Shown: positions 45,295 to 54,741 of the stretch, piece by piece | Layout of the letters: every line of letters begins with the position of its first letter | How positions within the stretch are numbered: the first letter of the stretch is position 1 | Assembly: GCA_002480565.1 (NCBI GenBank) | Contig: DLCK01000089.1 | Coordinates: 43,964-107,963 of the forward strand | Direction of reading: 5' to 3' | Source of the DNA: Phycisphaerales bacterium UBA7800 | Lineage (GTDB): Bacteria > Planctomycetota > Phycisphaerae > Phycisphaerales > Phycisphaeraceae | Length of the DNA: 64,000 nt | Notes under the pieces: generated by a model | Seen by the model: only the letters and a program-made list of their open reading frames with translations | Database searches by the model: none | Told to the model about the DNA's origin: nothing | Program-made: the position numbers and the translations under genes

Positions 45295-46338
45295 TCAATC
45301 TTCCTTAAGCCACTTTGCGACTTGCGGAGCGTAGTAGGTCAGGATCATATCTGCACCTGCTCGGATGATTGATGTGAGACTTTCCATGACGATCTTTTTC
45401 TCATCCACCCAACCACTCTCACTGGCGGCTTTGATCATCAGGTATTCACCACTGACTTGGTAGGCTGCGATGGGCAAAGTGGTCACCTGTGTAATGCGAT
45501 GGATGATGTCCAGATACGGGCCAGCCGGTTTCACCATGACGATGTCGGCACCCTCGGCTTCATCAAGCAACGTTTCGGTAATCGCTTCACGGGCATTGGC
45601 CGGATCCATCTGGTATGTCATCTTGTCGCCGGGAATTTTTTTACCACCCACACCATTGGACTTGGGAGCCGAGTCCAATGCGCCACGGAACGGACCGTAA
45701 TACGCAGAAGCGTACTTGGCTGAATAGGACATGATGCTCACATTGGCAAAACCATTGGCATCAAGTGTCTGACGAATGGCAGCAACGCGACCGTCCATCA
45801 TGTCACTGGGCGCGACGATGTCCGCACCGGCCTGGGCATGCATCAGAGCCTGCCTGCAAAGCACCTGCACGGTTTGGTCATTGAGAATCTCACCATCATC
45901 ATCAACAATGCCATCGTGCCCGTCACTGGAATAAGGATCCAATGCCACGTCGGTGATGACCAATACGTCGGGATACTCAAGTTTAAGACGTGTAATAGCC
46001 TGTGGGATAAGCCCCACGGGATTGTAGGCTTCATCTGCTGTGGAGGATTTATACCTGTCATCAACTTTGGGGAACAACACCACCGCACCGATCCCCAACT
46101 TCGCAGCACGACCGACTTCTTCACAAAGCCCATCAAGACTCCAGCGATTACAACCAGGCATGGCCGTGATCGGTTCAATTGGTCCATCATGCACAAATAG
46201 CGGGTAAATCAACTGCTGAGCCGTCAATCGCGTCTCACGTACCAGCCCTCGCATCGCAGGTGTCCGGCGTCTACGGCGTGGTCTTTGTGGCAGGTCCAAG
46301 TTAAACTCATTATTCTCGTGTAACATACGCGATATCAT
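45295..46338 (-). CDS. hemB: Delta-aminolevulinic acid dehydratase (porphobilinogen synthase)
   Basis: This 347-residue enzyme joins two 5-aminolevulinate molecules in haem synthesis. The active-site lysines are in SYSAKYASAYYGPFRGA and MVKPAGPYLDI. The metal-binding region reads DVALDPYSSDGHDG instead of the Cys triad of zinc enzymes, so this is the Asp-rich, non-zinc (Mg/K) type. It is divergent from cysS across 41 bp. The first Met is followed by a second at codon 5 that may be the real start. Confidence 0.95.
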   Translation of the reverse strand: MISRMLHENNEFNLDLPQRPRRRRRTPAMRGLVRETRLTAQQLIYPLFVHDGPIEPITAMPGCNRWSLDGLCEEVGRAAKLGIGAVVLFPKVDDRYKSSTADEAYNPVGLIPQAITRLKLEYPDVLVITDVALDPYSSDGHDGIVDDDGEILNDQTVQVLCRQALMHAQAGADIVAPSDMMDGRVAAIRQTLDANGFANVSIMSYSAKYASAYYGPFRGALDSAPKSNGVGGKKIPGDKMTYQMDPANAREAITETLLDEAEGADIVMVKPAGPYLDIIHRITQVTTLPIAAYQVSGEYLMIKAASESGWVDEKKIVMESLTSIIRAGADMILTYYAPQVAKWLKED

Positions 46339-46379
46339 AACCCATTGATGCCAACTTTGTGTAGCAGGATTAATAAGAC

Positions 46380-47879
46380 ATGGCCTTGAATATTCGATTT
46401 CACAATACGCTGACCAACCAGACCGACACCTTTACGCCTAACGATGCCCCATTGGTACGGATGTACTCCTGCGGGCCAACGGTGTATGACTATGCCCATA
46501 TTGGCAACTTCCGAACATTCATCTTTGCAGACGTGCTGCGTCGGTTCCTAGAACTCGTCGGCTATGATGTGAAACATGTGATGAACATCACAGACGTCGG
46601 ACACATGACCGAAGACGATCTTGCAGACGGTGGTGGCGAAGACAAAATGGAACTTGCTGCCCGACGTATCAAGGAAGATAAGAAGTCCGGGCGAGTGCCT
46701 GAAGGTGTGGTTCAGAACCCGGATGATCCTTATCAGATCGCCAACTATTACACGCAGGCATTTCTTGCCGACGCCAAAACGTTGGGTATGAAGGTTGCAT
46801 TTGAATATCCTCAATCAATGCCCCATGCCACCAATTGCATCGACATCATGCAGGACATGATTACCAGGCTCCTTGAAAATGGACACGCCTACCAAACCGA
46901 CGATGGCGTGGTCTACTTCAGCGTCGAAAGCTTCCCCGACTATGGCAAGCTCAGTGGTAACACACTGGATAAACTCCGCGGTGGTGCGGGTGGTCGCATC
47001 GACGAACAAACCATGGCAGGCAAACGGCATCCTGGCGACTTCCTGCTTTGGAAACCTGACGAAAAACACATCATGAAATGGGACTCGCCCTGGGGCCGAG
47101 GCTATCCCGGCTGGCACATTGAATGCTCATGCATGGCTCAATCCCTGCTGGGCAGCGATGTCATCGACATCCATACCGGCGGCGAAGACCTGACCTTCCC
47201 GCATCATGAATGTGAAATCGCACAATCCCGTGGAGCGTCCGGAAAAGACAGCTTCGCAAAATTCTGGATGCATGCACGGTTCCTGCTCGTTGACGGGCAG
47301 AAAATGTCCAAAAGCAAAGGCAGCTTTTACACTGCCCGTGATGTGTTCGACGGTAAGGTCACCGGCCGAAGTGTCCATCCTGCGGTTCTGCGTTTTGAAC
47401 TAATGCGAAGCCACTATCGAAGCAATCTCAACTTCACTGCAAGCAGTCTGAGTGATGCCGGTTCTGCTGTAAAACGATTCACCGATTTTGCTCTTAAAGC
47501 CAAGTCAGAATGTAATGATCAACCCGCTGAAATTGATCTGAATCACACGATGCTCGCAGCCTTTACCCAAGCGTTGGCAGACGATCTGAACATCAGCGGT
47601 GCACTGGGCGAACTCTTCGCCTGGATCAATGATGGTAAGGATGATGCTCCAATCGCATGGGCAGCCTGCTTACAGGTCGATCGCGTACTGGGATTGCTGG
47701 ATCTTGAGGATCAAAGCACCAGCGAAGTGGACATTGATGCACTATGCAAGGCATTGGATGATGCTCGCGCCACCAAGGATTATGCCTCTGCCGATGAACT
47801 GCGTAAACAAATGGTCGATGCTGGTTATGACGTTTTAACCACCAAAGAAGGCACCAAGGCAGTGAAAAAATTGGCATGA
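46380..47879 (+). CDS. cysS: Cysteinyl-tRNA synthetase
   Basis: This 499-residue class I synthetase charges tRNA-Cys. The HIGH box is AHIGNFRTF following YSCGPTVYDY (zinc-ligand Cys), the zinc site includes HIECSCM and HHECEIAQS, and the KMSKS loop is QKMSKSKGSF. The anticodon-binding C-terminus is present (DYASADELRKQMVDAGYDVLTT). Length is normal for the family. Confidence 0.97.
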   Translation: MALNIRFHNTLTNQTDTFTPNDAPLVRMYSCGPTVYDYAHIGNFRTFIFADVLRRFLELVGYDVKHVMNITDVGHMTEDDLADGGGEDKMELAARRIKEDKKSGRVPEGVVQNPDDPYQIANYYTQAFLADAKTLGMKVAFEYPQSMPHATNCIDIMQDMITRLLENGHAYQTDDGVVYFSVESFPDYGKLSGNTLDKLRGGAGGRIDEQTMAGKRHPGDFLLWKPDEKHIMKWDSPWGRGYPGWHIECSCMAQSLLGSDVIDIHTGGEDLTFPHHECEIAQSRGASGKDSFAKFWMHARFLLVDGQKMSKSKGSFYTARDVFDGKVTGRSVHPAVLRFELMRSHYRSNLNFTASSLSDAGSAVKRFTDFALKAKSECNDQPAEIDLNHTMLAAFTQALADDLNISGALGELFAWINDGKDDAPIAWAACLQVDRVLGLLDLEDQSTSEVDIDALCKALDDARATKDYASADELRKQMVDAGYDVLTTKEGTKAVKKLA

Positions 47880-47922
47880 CCACCCTCCCCTTGTGAGACA
47901 ATATCAATAGACAGACATAAAA

Positions 47923-47956
47923 AAACCACGAGCAATCAACACTGCTCGTGGTTTTG
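47923..47956 (+). terminator. Intrinsic terminator after cysS
   Basis: A 13-bp stem aaaaccacgagca pairs with tgctcgtggtttt around an 8-base loop, followed by a T run. It also can serve the convergent small membrane gene. Confidence 0.85.
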
Positions 47957-47987
47957 TTTTAGCTTTGATGTGCATGACGATTGAGAA

Positions 47988-48299
47988 TTACTCAGCATCA
48001 GGTTTGGTCGTTGCCTCTTCGCCTTCTGCTGATTCATCCATCATGTCATCTTCTGGATCAGGAACACGTTCAACCGTATAGAGCACGGTCTTCCCATCCT
48101 TGGCATCAACGATCTGCATCCGTGCTGGATCATTGGCGTACAACGCTCGAGTGGTTGAAGTCAACTTGCTGTTAATCTGCTCAAGCTGAGATTTAATATC
48201 ATTCATAATCATGACCATAAATATGGACGTGATCCAGATGATGATCAATAAACCTTTCCCCAAAGTCTGCGTTGTTTTTTGTTCTTTGTCCTGGTTCAA
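47988..48299 (-). CDS. Small membrane-anchored protein
   Basis: I do not recognise this 103-residue protein. It has one hydrophobic segment (TLGKGLLIIIWITSIFMVMIM) followed by a helical stretch (DIKSQLEQINSKLTSTTRALYA) and a very acidic tail (DPEDDMMDESAEGEEATTKPDAE). I start at TTG 48299 because AAGGAG lies 7 bp upstream; a longer frame to 48368 adds Cys/Tyr-rich residues without a ribosome-binding site. It could be a single-pass scaffold protein. Confidence 0.6.
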   Translation of the reverse strand: MNQDKEQKTTQTLGKGLLIIIWITSIFMVMIMNDIKSQLEQINSKLTSTTRALYANDPARMQIVDAKDGKTVLYTVERVPDPEDDMMDESAEGEEATTKPDAE

Positions 48300-48430
48300 A
48301 GTCGTCTCCTTCGTGCTGAGTGAAAAGTGATATGAATAAATCCATCTACAGCATAACGATTGACTCACAGTTTGAGAATACTATTTGATCGGTTTTTAAA
48401 GGTTGATTTTCGTTACAAGAATCAGACAAA

Positions 48431-49447
48431 TTACAATTGCACAGGCACTTGACTTTGACTGGCCTGGCTGCATGCCAACACCATTCGCAAACTCTCAAGT
48501 CCGTCCTCAATGCCTGAGCGCAGGGGTTCACCATCACGGATGGCTGCGATCAGATTTCGATTCAACTCGTCGTAGCAATTGACGTCGCTTTTCACTTCTT
48601 CACGCTTGACATCACCTTCGATTTCACTGCTGGGTTTACCATCGTGATAGGTGAAGGTCGCATGATCAATGCTATGGAACGTCACATAAACCTTCTCACA
48701 CATCATGACAAAGTCGATCACACCAGCCTGAGGGTCACCGACATTACAGGCACAAATGCTTGCAACCGCCCCATTCTTGAATCGGACGACTGATGCACTC
48801 ACATCATCGACTTTGTAATCCTCAAATCGCTGGTGATTGAGCATGTCTGCGACGCCAAAGACTGTCTGACCTTCGCCCATGAAATACCGCGCCTGATCAT
48901 AAATATGAATCGCCTGTTCGATGAGTTGACCGCCCCCCATGTTCGGATCACGCCACCATGCGGGGAACAAATGATTGGCGTAAAAGCGTCCTTGGAACAT
49001 TAACGGCCGACCGGCACTGCCGTCTTGAAGCATCTGCTTAAGTTTGATAGCCGGTGTGGTATGTCGCATGTGATGTCCGATCTGACACTTCACGCCAGCC
49101 TGACTCACGGCATCATAAATACTCTTAGCACGTTCGAGAGTTAAACAGATTGGCTTTTCAAGACAAAGGTGAATCCCCTTGGCAGCAGCCTTCTCAGTTT
49201 CGCCATTATGAGCTCCAGGCGGGATGCAAACATACAACACATCCATTTCCACTTGATCGAGCATCTTGTCAAAATCATCAAAGCAGGCTGCCTGACCGTC
49301 AGCAAATTTTTCATTAAACGCCAACGCTTTATCAACGTGATGATTGCACAGTCCGACAATCTCAATGCCATCAAGCTTGGCAAGTGATTTGGCATGTGTG
49401 CTTGCGATAAAACCTGTCCCTAAAAATCCAATGCGTAACGTGCTCAT
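48431..49447 (-). CDS. Gfo/Idh/MocA-family oxidoreductase
   Basis: This 338-residue NAD(P)-dependent dehydrogenase has the Rossmann fingerprint RIGFLGTGFIASTHAKSL and the EKPICLTLERAK motif with the catalytic Lys. The C-terminal domain has the metal-free substrate layout (GGGQLIEQAIHIYDQARYF). Members oxidise or reduce sugars and cyclitols. It follows a zinc-type dehydrogenase on the same strand, with an AraC gene divergent upstream, so the three probably form one sugar or cyclitol unit. Confidence 0.92.
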   Translation of the reverse strand: MSTLRIGFLGTGFIASTHAKSLAKLDGIEIVGLCNHHVDKALAFNEKFADGQAACFDDFDKMLDQVEMDVLYVCIPPGAHNGETEKAAAKGIHLCLEKPICLTLERAKSIYDAVSQAGVKCQIGHHMRHTTPAIKLKQMLQDGSAGRPLMFQGRFYANHLFPAWWRDPNMGGGQLIEQAIHIYDQARYFMGEGQTVFGVADMLNHQRFEDYKVDDVSASVVRFKNGAVASICACNVGDPQAGVIDFVMMCEKVYVTFHSIDHATFTYHDGKPSSEIEGDVKREEVKSDVNCYDELNRNLIAAIRDGEPLRSGIEDGLESLRMVLACSQASQSQVPVQL

Positions 49448-49509
49448 GTCTGAACCAATCTATGTGAAGTGTAGTTGTGAACAAATAAAGATAACCGAAA
49501 AGACGCAAC

Positions 49510-50547
49510 TTAGTACATTACTACGACCGATTGACATGCTGAGGGATTCTCGTCAATCATAGCCAAGGCATCCGGCAAGTCATCAAACGCAACACGATGT
49601 GAAATCAACGGCTTGAGGTCCAGTTGTTTTAGCAATTTGACCGATTGTTCCAATCGACGATCATGGTCATACATTCGAGATAATGCCGGATCAATATGAT
49701 TGATTTGCGAGCATCGCAACCGAATTCGTTTGTGATGAAACTCCTGGCCTAACATTAGCGTGTCCGCACCTTGCTGATAAAACGACAAGACCGTGACGGT
49801 GCCATCTATGCCGACACATCGCATCGCCTGGGATAATGCATTGATATTCCCGGAGACTTCAAAGACGACATCTGCACCACTACCTTTGGTTTGATCCTGC
49901 ACATACTTGCCCAAATCACCTTGTTTTGAAGGGTTGAAACAGACATCAGCTCCAAACTGTTTTGCCAATGCAAGTCGACTCTCCAAATAATCCACCACGG
50001 TTACGCGAGCACCACTGAGCTTGCACATTTGAAGCAGCATTTGCCCAAGTGTCCCCATACCGATGATCACAACTTCGTCGAGTAGTTTTACTTTGGCATC
50101 GAGCATGCCGTTGAAGGTAATGTTCAACAATGCCAGAAATGTGGCGTTTTGCATATCCACATCATCGGGCAACTTCAGGAAATTGTCCGATGCCATAAAG
50201 CTTTTATGACCGGACTGACACCAGACTTTGTCTCCGATTTTGAGCTGTGTTTCGTCTGGTGCAACTTCGGTGATTTGCCCCACAGCTGAATACCCCATCC
50301 ACCAGACACCTTGATCGTCGGACTGCATGGGATAAGTAAGTGCATTGGGCGCATCTTCAAAGAGTGTATTGCCATCTGTCTTACTGTTAAGTTGCGGCGC
50401 GGTACCTCGATAAAACCCCATCTCCGTACCAGCGCTCACAGAACTCACAAGTGTTTGAGCAATACTGGTTTTCCCAGCGGCCCTAGGACAGATGGACGGG
50501 ACAATACTCGCCTTCCCAGGAGCTGCGTAGCGTAATACCTTGAACAT
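49510..50547 (-). CDS. MDR-type alcohol/sugar dehydrogenase
   Basis: This 345-residue medium-chain dehydrogenase has an N-terminal GroES-like domain and a nucleotide-binding part (VVIIGMGTLGQMLLQMCKLSGARVTVVDYLESRLALAKQFGAD). The structural zinc Cys cluster is absent (only SAGTEMGFYRG in that region), as in the Zn-less MDR branch. ATG 50547 has GAAAGG upstream and is preferred to a longer frame. It is followed by the Gfo/Idh/MocA gene after 62 bp. Confidence 0.88.
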   Translation of the reverse strand: MFKVLRYAAPGKASIVPSICPRAAGKTSIAQTLVSSVSAGTEMGFYRGTAPQLNSKTDGNTLFEDAPNALTYPMQSDDQGVWWMGYSAVGQITEVAPDETQLKIGDKVWCQSGHKSFMASDNFLKLPDDVDMQNATFLALLNITFNGMLDAKVKLLDEVVIIGMGTLGQMLLQMCKLSGARVTVVDYLESRLALAKQFGADVCFNPSKQGDLGKYVQDQTKGSGADVVFEVSGNINALSQAMRCVGIDGTVTVLSFYQQGADTLMLGQEFHHKRIRLRCSQINHIDPALSRMYDHDRRLEQSVKLLKQLDLKPLISHRVAFDDLPDALAMIDENPSACQSVVVMY

Positions 50548-50765
50548 CAGATACCTTTCAAATAACGGGGCATGATTAAGTCTAAAGCATAGCATCAGCA
50601 GCAGGATGTCATCCATGGCCAGAACGGCTCATCTTTTACCCATTCCGGCTATATTGCCTGCCTGCACAACTTTCACATCTCGACCGTCTCCGCTAGAATA
50701 ATGGATATTACAATGCCAATAGACGCAACACGCTTCAACAACCTCAAAATGACGAGTCTTCAAAA

Positions 50766-51575
50766 ATGGCAAATATGGCTCAATATATCTTCGGATGGCA
50801 AAACCATATCGACCGTGGGATCGGAGCTGAACATAGCCACCATGAAATGGAATTGGTTTACCATCAAACAGGTGTTGGCGAAGTTTACTGTGAACATACG
50901 CAGAAGATTTGCTTCCAACCAGGCGACCTGCAAATCATTCCCGCACGCCAGTCACATCAACAAAAACAGCTACAACCCGGACTGGATCACTGCATCCTGC
51001 TTACTGTCTCACGATCTCTCGCAGAGCGAATCAATCATCAATGCTGTTACCCACTAGTACAGGCTACGTATCCTATCACTGAATTGGCAACGCTTTCTGC
51101 CATCCCAAAACCGCAAAATCAAGCTGAACAGGACATCGCAAACCATCGCCTCACGGCTGCGTTGTTAGAGATACTAAGACTAGGGCAGCGATTTGAACCC
51201 CAAGCCAAACCCACGACTCGAAGAGAGGAAACTGCGGAGTTGGCACATGATTATCTACGGACCCACTGGCGGGATATTGACCAACTCATGGAAGTGGCAG
51301 AGGCGATGGGTATCAGTGTGGACTATCTTCGCCATGTCTATCGTGAGAACTTTGGCGTAACGATCTATCAAGCCTTGACGCAATTACGGATTGATCATGC
51401 ATGCGACTTATTGCGGAATTCACAACTTCCACTTAAGGCATTGCCCGAGATTTGTGGATTTGCAGATGTCCAACAATTTTCACGACGCTTTAAACAAATC
51501 ACCGGCAAGGCGCCAGGTGCCTATCGCAAAAAGTCACAAGTCACTTCAATGAAGAATCAACCAGCCGGCGCATAA
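50766..51575 (+). CDS. AraC-family regulator
   Basis: This 269-residue protein has a cupin sensing domain (about 10-100, HSHHEMELVYHQTGVGEVYC and QPGDLQIIPARQSHQQ) and a C-terminal AraC helix-turn-helix (EVAEAMGISVDYLRHVYRENFGVTIYQALTQLRIDHACDLLRNSQLPLKALPEICGFADVQQFSRRFKQITGKAPGAYR). It is divergent from the dehydrogenase pair and likely activates it. Confidence 0.93.
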   Translation: MANMAQYIFGWQNHIDRGIGAEHSHHEMELVYHQTGVGEVYCEHTQKICFQPGDLQIIPARQSHQQKQLQPGLDHCILLTVSRSLAERINHQCCYPLVQATYPITELATLSAIPKPQNQAEQDIANHRLTAALLEILRLGQRFEPQAKPTTRREETAELAHDYLRTHWRDIDQLMEVAEAMGISVDYLRHVYRENFGVTIYQALTQLRIDHACDLLRNSQLPLKALPEICGFADVQQFSRRFKQITGKAPGAYRKKSQVTSMKNQPAGA

Positions 51576-51576
51576 A

Positions 51577-51614
51577 AAAAGCCCCGTTCAGCCTGGACTC
51601 TGTGACGGAGCTTT
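51577..51614 (+). terminator. Intrinsic terminator after the AraC gene
   Basis: aaagccccgt pairs with acggagcttt around a 17-base loop, with A and T runs on the flanks. It lies 2 bp past the AraC stop and ends just before the tRNA. Confidence 0.65.
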
Positions 51615-51623
51615 TCTTATAAA

Positions 51624-51697
51624 TACACCCGAGAGGGTTCGAACCTCTAACCTGCGGTTCCGTAGACCGCTGCTCTATCCAATTGAGCTACGGGTGC
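51624..51697 (-). tRNA. tRNA-Arg(ACG)
   Basis: Read on the minus strand, the 74-nt gene has the acceptor stem GCACCCG/CGGGTGT with a G-U first pair, a D arm TAGCTCAATTGGATAGAGCA, an anticodon stem GCGGT/ACCGC around loop CTACGGA (anticodon ACG, Arg), and a T arm AGAGG-TTCGAAC-CCTCT. CCA is not encoded. The anticodon A is normally edited to inosine to read CGU, CGC and CGA. Confidence 0.95.
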
Positions 51698-51787
51698 TTC
51701 ACATTGGCTTTCACCAATTAGACGAGTCATTATACGGATTACATTAAGCTTGGCAAGTCCGTATCCAAACAAAATCTGGCAAACAGG

Positions 51788-52816
51788 TTACGCACTTTCT
51801 CGAATCACCAGTTCAGGTTCAAACAGCAGACTTTGTGGCTCGGAGTCCTCGCCGGAAAGTCGCTGAAGCAGAAACTGACACGTTTGTTCTGCGATCTGTA
51901 GAATCGGCTGACGTATTGTCGTTAACCGAGGTCGAACCAGACTCGCCATCTGGATATCATCAAACCCGATGACTGCCAACTGCTCTGGCACCTTGATCCC
52001 AAACTGAATCGCTGCATACATCGCACCAATTGCCATCAAGTCATTACTACAGACGATTGCATCAACGTCAGGCATTTTGTCCATAAGCACAGGAAGCAAT
52101 GCACCACCCGTCTCAACAGTTGATTGCCCCTTGGCCAGAATCGACTTGGCGGACACCTTGAGCTTGTTGATTTTCATTGCACACTTGAAACTCTCAACAC
52201 GCTGTTGGTATGCCCAATTACTCACATCACCTGAGAGAAACGCAATGCGTTTGCGACCAATGCGTTTGAGATAACTAATGGCTTTGTCGATCCCCTGATG
52301 ATTGTCCACGCCCAGACTATCAGTTGGCAATAAATTGTTCTGTTTACCTACATAGACCACGGGGGTTTTCTGCTCTAGAAGTTGGTGCAGTGTCTGGTGA
52401 CTAATTTCATCCTGAGGTGCTTCACAGGTATAGAGAATAATGCCATCGACATGGTCCTGCTGCATGTATTGCAGGAGTTTGTGCTCTTCCTGCACTGAGC
52501 CGTACGTGCATCCAAGTACCATGGAATAGTTTCGCTGTCTTAGCTGGTCATGAAAGACACGCATCGCTGCTGCATACGCCGGATTACCTGCATCTGGGAT
52601 AATGATGCCGATGCGATTGGTTGCCCCACTGCGTAATGATGCTGCGCGGGAGTCGGGGCGGTAGCCTGTTTTGGCGACTGCTTTTTCAATCTTGATTCGA
52701 GTCTTGGCCGAGACCTGCCCATTGTTAAAAAAACGCGACACGGTTGATGGTGCGACACCTGCGGTTTGGGCGATGGCGATGATACCAGTCTTGGCTGTGG
52801 GCTTGTTTTTGGACAT
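51788..52816 (-). CDS. LacI-family repressor
   Basis: This 342-residue protein has an N-terminal LacI helix-turn-helix (IIAIAQTAGVAPSTVSRFFNNGQVSAKTRIKIEKAVAKTGYRPD) and a periplasmic-binding-like effector domain. It is divergent from the ADP-ribosylglycohydrolase gene over a 280-bp gap that contains a LacI-style palindrome over a promoter. A short basic linker (SRAASLRSGATNRIG) joins the domains as usual. Confidence 0.94.
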   Translation of the reverse strand: MSKNKPTAKTGIIAIAQTAGVAPSTVSRFFNNGQVSAKTRIKIEKAVAKTGYRPDSRAASLRSGATNRIGIIIPDAGNPAYAAAMRVFHDQLRQRNYSMVLGCTYGSVQEEHKLLQYMQQDHVDGIILYTCEAPQDEISHQTLHQLLEQKTPVVYVGKQNNLLPTDSLGVDNHQGIDKAISYLKRIGRKRIAFLSGDVSNWAYQQRVESFKCAMKINKLKVSAKSILAKGQSTVETGGALLPVLMDKMPDVDAIVCSNDLMAIGAMYAAIQFGIKVPEQLAVIGFDDIQMASLVRPRLTTIRQPILQIAEQTCQFLLQRLSGEDSEPQSLLFEPELVIRESA

Positions 52817-53020
52817 TGGGTTGAATTATATGCTGTCGTTATCGATATGTAAATGGAAAGCTTACCACCTTCTTCTTTATTCAGACCGTTGGCATTAAGA
52901 TATTTTATCACAGATCAACACAGAAACAATAACCAATATATGTATTACTGAATAGTCTATTGTCGATATCCAATAGTCAATTGAGACTGTCTTATTTTTA
53001 TAAATTTTGCATCCAAAACC

Positions 53021-53049
53021 TTGACATTTACATTTTAGACTGCAATACT
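53021..53049 (+). promoter_or_regulatory. Promoter of the ADP-ribosylglycohydrolase gene
   Basis: TTGACA at 53021-53026 and AATACT at 53044-53049 have a 17-bp spacer. The -10 box overlaps the LacI operator at 53047-53064. Confidence 0.6.
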
Positions 53050-53064
53050 GGAATCGTTTCCAGT
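53047..53064. promoter_or_regulatory. LacI-type operator
   Basis: actggaatcgtttccagt is palindromic at 16 of 18 positions with a central CG, the hallmark of LacI/GalR operators. Bound repressor would cover the -10 box and start of transcription. Confidence 0.65.
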
Positions 53065-53095
53065 TGATTTTCTTTTCATTACAGGATCATTTCAC

Positions 53096-54577
53096 ATGAC
53101 ACTTCGCGCGGACTACAAAGACAAAATGCTCGGATGCTGGATCGGTAAATCCATTGGCGGGACCATCGGCGGACCTCTTGAAGGCAACACCAATTTCCTG
53201 GACCTTCCCTATGAATATCCCAAGGTCAATATCGACAATGATGATCTGGATCTGCAATTGGTCTGGCTGCATCAGCTTGAACAACGTGGCTTACGCATCA
53301 CGGCTGATGATATGGGAGATGCATGGCTTAATCACGTCAAGTTTCCATTTGATGAATACGGTGTAGCAATGGCAAACCTGCGGATGGGACTTAAGCCCCC
53401 TGCAACAGGCATTTTCAACAACTGGTTCACCAACGGGATGGGTTCGCCGATCCGAAGTGAAATATGGGGATGCCTATTCCCTGGCCGACCTGAAGTAGCT
53501 GGATACTATGCTTATCTTGATGCCCAGGTCGACCACTGGGATGAATCCGTATGGGGTGAAGTGCTATTTGCCTGTATGGAAAGTATAGCTTTTGAAGAAT
53601 CCGACTTACATAAGATCATTGATCAAGGTTTGGCATACATCCCTGATCACAGCGTGATGAAGCAAGCTGTGATCCTTGCCGTCAAACTGCATGCTGATGG
53701 GAAGTCACTTCGCGAAGCACGTGAAAAAATTCTTGCAGATTATCAGCATCACAATTTCACAGACTGTGTGCAAAACATTGCTTTCACCATTTTGGGTTTG
53801 CTTTACGGTGACGGTGATTTTCTCAAGTGTATTCTTGATGCCTCAGCCTGTGGTTACGACGTGGACTGTACCGCCGCAACGGCAGGTTCAATTATCGGCA
53901 TTATTCAGGGCGCGGAATACATCTTCGCCAATGCCAAGGTGGATATTGCCACCAATGTGGTCACCAGCAAAGGTGTCGTTGACTTTGATGCACCCAAGGA
54001 TGTTTATGAGTTAACAGATCGCGTGATGAAGCTCGCACAGCAGGCTCAAGACATGACTGACCTTCCGTCGATCAGTAAGCCGTTTAACCTGCCAGCGATC
54101 GAGCCGATCCAGTCCCCCTATCAGGTTCCGGTGAAGTACAAGACGGTTAACGATAGTTCACTGTTGGCAGATGAGCCTTCAATGAATGATGCCAATGAGC
54201 ACGTTTTTACGGACGGTGCATTTTTCAATTTACCTGCGATTTGGCCTAACACGCAGCCGGACAGCTTGGTATTTCAGACGCAGATTCACTTGCCTGAGGA
54301 TCGGAACTTCCGAGTCCTGCCGGTATGGGACGGTGGCGTGAAGCTTTGGCTTGATGGGAATTTGGTCTACGAACAGACACACAGCAAGCGTCGTTTTAAT
54401 CCTGCGATTCATCGCTGTAGTGTTCAGACACCGATGATTGAAAACGCAAAAGCGGGTTGGCATCGCGTCACAATCCAATTGGTGCGTCCAACCCGAGTTC
54501 CACATGAATTTGCGTTTATCGTGGCCGATGACAAGAAGCATTGGATGGTGGATGTGAAGTATTCCGTCGAAGCGTAA
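53096..54577 (+). CDS. ADP-ribosylglycohydrolase-family protein with extra C-terminal domain
   Basis: This 493-residue protein has the DraG-like fold with metal-binding residues: ADYKDKMLGCWIGKSIGGTIGGPLEGN, IDNDDLDLQLVWL and ACGYDVDCTAATAGSIIG. Residues after about 350 form an added beta-rich domain (PDSLVFQTQIHLPEDRNFRVLPVWDGGVKLWLDGNLVYEQT) that looks like a carbohydrate-binding or PA14-type module. No signal peptide is seen. Regulation by a LacI protein suggests action on a sugar-type substrate rather than on a regulatory ADP-ribosylated protein. Confidence 0.85.
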   Translation: MTLRADYKDKMLGCWIGKSIGGTIGGPLEGNTNFLDLPYEYPKVNIDNDDLDLQLVWLHQLEQRGLRITADDMGDAWLNHVKFPFDEYGVAMANLRMGLKPPATGIFNNWFTNGMGSPIRSEIWGCLFPGRPEVAGYYAYLDAQVDHWDESVWGEVLFACMESIAFEESDLHKIIDQGLAYIPDHSVMKQAVILAVKLHADGKSLREAREKILADYQHHNFTDCVQNIAFTILGLLYGDGDFLKCILDASACGYDVDCTAATAGSIIGIIQGAEYIFANAKVDIATNVVTSKGVVDFDAPKDVYELTDRVMKLAQQAQDMTDLPSISKPFNLPAIEPIQSPYQVPVKYKTVNDSSLLADEPSMNDANEHVFTDGAFFNLPAIWPNTQPDSLVFQTQIHLPEDRNFRVLPVWDGGVKLWLDGNLVYEQTHSKRRFNPAIHRCSVQTPMIENAKAGWHRVTIQLVRPTRVPHEFAFIVADDKKHWMVDVKYSVEA

Positions 54578-54679
54578 TGCAATGGATTCAAATGCAAGAC
54601 AACCTGGGGATTGAAATCCCACAGGCTTTATTTCAAGTTGGGTAACTTGTCTGTTTTTGAATGGTGAATGATTAAATAA

Positions 54680-54714
54680 AAACGCCGGTGAATCGTATGG
54701 ATTCGCCGGCGTTT
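54680..54714. terminator. Bidirectional terminator between convergent genes
   Basis: aaacgccggtgaatc pairs with gattcgccggcgttt around a short loop, with a t/g mismatch, between the glycohydrolase and korB ends. Confidence 0.8.
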
Positions 54715-54741
54715 ATTGATTGACAGTTGATGTGAATTGTT

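Noticed and set aside
52957..52976. ctattg/caatag inverted pair in the LacI gap as a second operator
   Set aside because: Only the outer 6 bp match and the 8-bp centre is not symmetric, unlike the operator at 53047-53064.
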